Source: JACCWP01 sp963801045 (lineage in GTDB: Bacteria; Actinomycetota; Actinomycetes; Propionibacteriales; Nocardioidaceae). From it: a DNA stretch of 64,000 nt. The stretch lies in NCBI GenBank assembly GCA_963801045.1, contig CAWDDC010000004.1, forward strand, positions 1,798,001 to 1,862,000, given 5' to 3'. The notes under the pieces were generated by a model. The model searched no databases. It was not told the origin of the DNA and saw only the letters and a program-made list of their open reading frames with translations. A program made the position numbers and the translations under genes. Shown here in pieces: positions 60,489 to 64,000 of this stretch; within the stretch, counting starts at the first letter, position 1, and each line of letters begins with the position of its first letter.

Positions 60489-60559
60489 CACTGTGAACCC
60501 GGTCGCGGGCCTCGGCAACCGGTCTGCGCAAAGGCGCATCCGGATCGTCGACGCGCCGA

Positions 60560-63229
60560 TCACCGACGGTTACCGGCCCGCCTGCTGGCGTCACTTTCGG
60601 CCTGCAGCTGAACCAGCAGGTCCTCCACGGTCTCGTCTCGCCCCAACTGGCGGTGGTGCTCCCAGTCCTCCGCCGAGATCTGGTCCCGGACCAGGTTCCA
60701 CGTCTCCTGCAGCTCCTCCTGCTCGAACGGGTTGGGCGTGGCGGTGCGCTCCCGCATGGCCTGCTCGGCGCCGAGCAGACGAGCCGCCCACCTGGGTTCG
60801 CCGAGGCGGATCAGGATGTTCTTGTACGTGTCGGCGAAGGCGATGATCAGGTTGGGGCTGCGGAGCGTCAGCACCGGCTCGACCAGGTCGTCGGCCAGCC
60901 GGTGCGCTTCGGCGATCCGCCCCATCGTCGTGTACAGGCTGGCGAGGTTCTGCCCCTGAACCGTCGCCTCGTGCTGGTTGCCGAGGTCCCGGAGGATGCT
61001 CAACGACTCGTGCGTCAACGCCTCGGCGCGATCGAGATGACCCAGCAGCTCTTCGACTCCGGCGAGGTTGCCCAACGCGCCGGGCAGCTTGCCCTGATTG
61101 CCCAGCTGACGGTGCAGGTCGATCGCCTCTTCGAGGGGTTGGCGGGCAGCGTCGACGTCGCCGAGATACAGCTGGGCGGTGCCCAGCACGCCGAGGGCGA
61201 ACGCCAGCCGGTCCTTGTCCCCCAGCGTGCGCGCCATCGTCACGCCACGGCCGGCGAGGTCGCGGGCCGGTGCGGCCTCGCCCTGCGCGATCAGCAGGTT
61301 CGCCACACCGGCCAGGCAGGCAGCGAGTTCCTCGGAGCGAGATCCGTCGGCTCTCGCGATGGCGAGCTCCAACCAGCGGCGCCCTTCGACGAGGTAACCG
61401 CCGATGTACCACAACCAGCCCAGGGCGGAGCACATGCGCTGGCCGGTCCGGACCTCAGGCGGACGGGCGGGCGCTGCGATGCCCGGCTGCAGGGTCCAGC
61501 CGAGTGCCTCGCGGAAGTTGTCCAGCTCGACGTCTGCCAGGCCGCGTGCCTGCAGGTGCTCGTACTGGCGCAGTGAGTCCAGTCGCTCGGCCACCTGCAG
61601 GTAGTGCTGGGCATGGGCCGACCGGACGCCGTCGACGTCGTCGGCACGGAGCTGCTCACCTGCGTAGGCACGGATCGTCTCCAGCAGTCTGACCCGTGGC
61701 TCGCCGTCCGGCCCCTCGGTGATCGTCACCAGGCTCGCGTCGACCAGGTCCGCCACCATCTCCAACGGGTCCACGGCGTTCGCGGAGTTCGCTGGTGCGG
61801 CGACTGCGCCCAGCGCGTCCATGTCGGCCCCACCCGCGAAGACCGCCATCCGTCGGAAGAACGCCTGCTGCGCCGGGTTGAGCAGATCGTGCGACCACGC
61901 GATGGTGTCGCGGAGCGTCTTCTGTCTGCTCGGTCCCACCGTGCTGATCGAGACGATGTCGAGGGCCTGGTCGAGACGGCTCAGCAGCGCCGTGGGACTG
62001 AGCAGCCTGGTGCGGGCGGCGGCCAGCTCTACCGCCAACGGCAACCCGTCCAGGCGCCGGCAGATCGCCACGACCGCGGCGATGTTGCCCGTGGTGAGCT
62101 GGAAGTCTGGACGGACACTGCGGGCGTGCTGGACGAAGAGCCGCACCGCCTCGGAGCCTTCGGCGGCTGCCAGCGTGGCGCCCTGCGGGAGGGCTAGCGG
62201 TGGCACGGGATACCGGTGTTCCCCGGGCACTGACAGCGCCCGGCGCGAGCTGGCCAGAACCGTCAGCTGCGGAGCGGCGGCCAGCAGCTGGGCCACCACG
62301 TCGTCGGCACCCGACACCTGTTCGAGGTTGTCCAGCACGAGCAGTGCGGAACGGTTCGCCACGTGTGCGAACAGCGCCGGCGGCGTACGCGCCCTCGGCG
62401 GCGCATCGAGCACCTCGGCGATCGACGTCCACATCACGTCTGCGCTCGTGACAGTGGCCAGGGGCACGAAGAAGATCCCGTCGGGAAACGAGGACCCCAG
62501 CTGCTGGGCCACCGCGATCACCAGCCGGGTCTTGCCGGACCCGCCCGCGCCGGTGAGCGTCACCAGCCTGACCTCCGGCGAACGCAGCAGGGTCGTCAGC
62601 TCGGCGACCTCTCCGTCCCTGCCGATCAGCGGGGTCGCCGGAACCGGCAGGCTGGATGCGGCCCCGATCGTCTTCAGCGCCGGGTAGTCGGCCTGCAGGC
62701 CGTCGATCGAGAGCTGGAAGAGGTGCTCCGGCGCTGCGAGGTCCTTCAACCGGTGGCTGCCGAGATCCCGCAACGAAACACCGTCCGGCAGGCCGGCACG
62801 TGCCAGGTCCGCGGTGGCCGACGACACGACCACCTGCCCACCGTGGGCGGAACCGGCGATCCGGGCTGCGCGGTGCACGTCGATCCCGACGTAGCCTCCG
62901 TCGTGCACCTGCGGGGACCCGGTGTGGATACCGATGCGGACCCGGACGTGCTCACCGCCCGGCCAGGGGTGCTCCTCCAGCCCGCGCTGCGCCTGAACGG
63001 CGGCGCTGACCGCCGCCTCGGCGGTGGGGAACGCCACGAAGAAGCTGTCGCCTTCGGTGCCGAGCTCGGTCCCCTCGTGTGCGGCCCACGCCTGGCGCTG
63101 CACCAGCCGCTGCCCGTCCAACGCGTCGACGTACCGGGGTCCGAGCCGGTTCAGCAGCAGGGTGGAGCCCTCGACGTCGGAGAACAGCATCGACACAGTC
63201 CCCGTCGGCAGGCTGGCCACCCTCACCAT
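60560..63229 (-). CDS. adenylate-cyclase - ATPase - TPR signalling protein
   Basis: An 889-residue soluble protein. Residues 8-180 form a class III nucleotidyl cyclase domain (metal Asp18 in FSDVEGSTLLL, second metal Asp61 in TEGDSFFVAFP, RAARIAGSAHGGQVVVSS). Residues 200-520 are a STAND/AAA-type ATPase with Walker A GAGGSGKTRL (227-236), LLVLDNLEQV and LTVLASSRRALSVPGE. The C-terminal ~330 residues are tetratricopeptide-like helices (LGTAQLYLGDVDAARQPLEEA, LGNQGKLPGALGNLAGVEELL). Unlike LuxR/AfsR relatives it has no DNA-binding domain, so output is probably cyclic nucleotide. Confidence 0.9.
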   Translation of the reverse strand: MVRVASLPTGTVSMLFSDVEGSTLLLNRLGPRYVDALDGQRLVQRQAWAAHEGTELGTEGDSFFVAFPTAEAAVSAAVQAQRGLEEHPWPGGEHVRVRIGIHTGSPQVHDGGYVGIDVHRAARIAGSAHGGQVVVSSATADLARAGLPDGVSLRDLGSHRLKDLAAPEHLFQLSIDGLQADYPALKTIGAASSLPVPATPLIGRDGEVAELTTLLRSPEVRLVTLTGAGGSGKTRLVIAVAQQLGSSFPDGIFFVPLATVTSADVMWTSIAEVLDAPPRARTPPALFAHVANRSALLVLDNLEQVSGADDVVAQLLAAAPQLTVLASSRRALSVPGEHRYPVPPLALPQGATLAAAEGSEAVRLFVQHARSVRPDFQLTTGNIAAVVAICRRLDGLPLAVELAAARTRLLSPTALLSRLDQALDIVSISTVGPSRQKTLRDTIAWSHDLLNPAQQAFFRRMAVFAGGADMDALGAVAAPANSANAVDPLEMVADLVDASLVTITEGPDGEPRVRLLETIRAYAGEQLRADDVDGVRSAHAQHYLQVAERLDSLRQYEHLQARGLADVELDNFREALGWTLQPGIAAPARPPEVRTGQRMCSALGWLWYIGGYLVEGRRWLELAIARADGSRSEELAACLAGVANLLIAQGEAAPARDLAGRGVTMARTLGDKDRLAFALGVLGTAQLYLGDVDAARQPLEEAIDLHRQLGNQGKLPGALGNLAGVEELLGHLDRAEALTHESLSILRDLGNQHEATVQGQNLASLYTTMGRIAEAHRLADDLVEPVLTLRSPNLIIAFADTYKNILIRLGEPRWAARLLGAEQAMRERTATPNPFEQEELQETWNLVRDQISAEDWEHHRQLGRDETVEDLLVQLQAESDASRRAGNRR

Positions 63230-63275
63230 GATTGCTCACCGGCGGCAGGGTGTCCGCCGGACACCAGGTGAGGTC

Positions 63276-64000
63276 TCAGGTCAGTGCAGGCGCAGGTGAG
63301 GGTGCGAACTCGCGCAGCTCCTCGCGGCCACCTCGGACGACGAGGCAGGTGGACTCCGGTATCTCGCGCCACGCTCCCCGCAGGTCCCCCAGCGGTTCAG
63401 ACACCACGAGCCGCGCGTCGTCGGAGAGCTCGTGCAGCACGGGGTTGTCGGGGTACTGCAGCCGCAGCGTGGAGATGTCTGCGCTGTGGAACAGCGAACG
63501 GGACCGGCCCTCGCTGGAGTAGCGGAACGCCCATGTGGTCTCACCATCGGTGGTGGCCACCGTCATCTGGATCGGGTCCTGCACCCCGTGGCGTCGTCCC
63601 GTCTCCTCGATCAGGCCTACTGCTCGCGCCACGGCTTCCGGTGGGTCCTGTTCGAGTCCGAACGTCAGGGCGAGGAAGAAGAACAGCTCCGAGTCCGTCG
63701 ACCCCTCGATCTCCGGGAACAGCGCCGGCTCGACGGCCAGGGCGAGGTCGCGCTTCAGCGTCGGAAAGTCCGAGATGACCCCGTTGTGCATCCAGAGCCA
63801 GCGGCCGTGGCGGAAGGGATGGCAGTTGGTCTGCTGGACCGCTGTGCCGGTCGTCGCACGGATGTGCGCGAAGACCCGACCAGCCGATGCATGGGCGGAG
63901 AGCTCTCGCAGGTTGCGGTCGTTCCAGGCCGGCTCAATGCTGTGGTAGACGCCCGGAGTCGCCTGGGCCCCGTACCAGCCGACACCGAAGCCGTCGCCGT
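63276..64000 (-). CDS. class II glutamine amidotransferase (partial, 5' end outside window)
   Basis: The minus-strand frame is open from base 64000 to the TGA at 63276. Visible N-terminal glutaminase-domain parts are DGFGVGWYGAQATPGVYHS, ELSAHASAGRVFAHIRATTG, then NCHPFRHGRWLWMHNGVISD and STDSELFFFLALTFGL. This is the YafJ/EgtC-like group of class II amidotransferases; the nucleophilic Cys2 would lie just beyond the window edge. An internal Met (MHNG) is not the start. Substrate unknown; it is 46 bases upstream of the cyclase-ATPase gene in the same direction. Confidence 0.85.
   Translation of the reverse strand, partial: GDGFGVGWYGAQATPGVYHSIEPAWNDRNLRELSAHASAGRVFAHIRATTGTAVQQTNCHPFRHGRWLWMHNGVISDFPTLKRDLALAVEPALFPEIEGSTDSELFFFLALTFGLEQDPPEAVARAVGLIEETGRRHGVQDPIQMTVATTDGETTWAFRYSSEGRSRSLFHSADISTLRLQYPDNPVLHELSDDARLVVSEPLGDLRGAWREIPESTCLVVRGGREELREFAPSPAPALT

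Overview
The window is about 72-75% G+C by eye, with dense coding on both strands and third-codon-position G/C bias. It looks like a chromosomal segment of a high-GC actinobacterium. The strongest taxonomic signal is the block at 35.9-41.5 kb, whose order MerR - bifunctional nuclease - FtsR-type MerR - zinc-ribbon/FHA protein - GcvH - DUF881 - DUF1290 - DUF881 - CDP-alcohol phosphatidyltransferase matches the mycobacterial Rv1830-Rv1822 region. DUF2630, DUF5999 and DUF6328 proteins also point to Actinobacteria. A Nocardioidaceae-like genus is my best guess, but it is only a guess. I see no tRNA, rRNA, insertion sequence, prophage or CRISPR array, and no gene-free stretch longer than about 300 bases; the longest gap (31453-31696) holds a glycine riboswitch. 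Gene starts overlap the preceding stop as GTGA or ATGA again and again, which implies widespread translational coupling.

Layout. 0-7 kb: housekeeping and small membrane genes, aminopeptidase N, a HAD phosphatase and an ArsR/SRPBCC pair. 6.9-15.9 kb: sbcD-sbcC, a SigK-like ECF sigma factor with its anti-sigma factor, a DUF5999 protein and tldD-pmbA. This segment carries at least eight apparent single-base frameshifts in about 6.5 kb, whereas the rest of the window is almost clean. 15.9-24.4 kb: a complete 4-hydroxybenzoate/protocatechuate pathway (pobA, pcaHGBDC, pcaIJF) with an IclR regulator (pcaR) and visible operator-like dyads. 24.4-27.2 kb: two siderophore-type genes (PLP decarboxylase and N-hydroxylase) behind a DtxR/IdeR-type iron box. 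27.3-31.6 kb: a beta-lactamase-fold serine hydrolase and gcvP behind the glycine riboswitch. 31.7-35.8 kb: a xylulokinase-like kinase, two membrane proteins and a Tat-exported flavin amine oxidase.

35.9-41.5 kb is the conserved actinobacterial block above. It links glycine cleavage (gcvH), control of 2-oxoglutarate flux (the GarA/OdhI-type FHA protein), MerR regulators and envelope proteins. 41.5-46.7 kb holds a NYN protein, a PPOX enzyme, a cupin, and a coupled pair: a cNMP-domain histidine kinase and a response regulator fused to a thioredoxin-reductase-like flavoprotein.

46.9-54.8 kb is the most unusual region. One minus-strand run encodes a dehydrogenase, a divergent pterin-synthase homologue, a glycosyltransferase, a flippase-like membrane protein, a RibD-type reductase, GTP cyclohydrolase II and a deaminase. 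It is divergent from a CDP-alcohol phosphotransferase joined to an alkaline-phosphatase-superfamily enzyme. Together they suggest an undescribed pteridine- or pyrimidine-derived conjugate attached to a lipid or glycan. 54.8-64 kb: a second ECF sigma/anti-sigma pair, a divergent LysR/EamA pair, a CHRD surface protein with a class F sortase nearby, a large adenylate-cyclase/ATPase/TPR signalling protein, and a partial class II glutamine amidotransferase running off the right edge.
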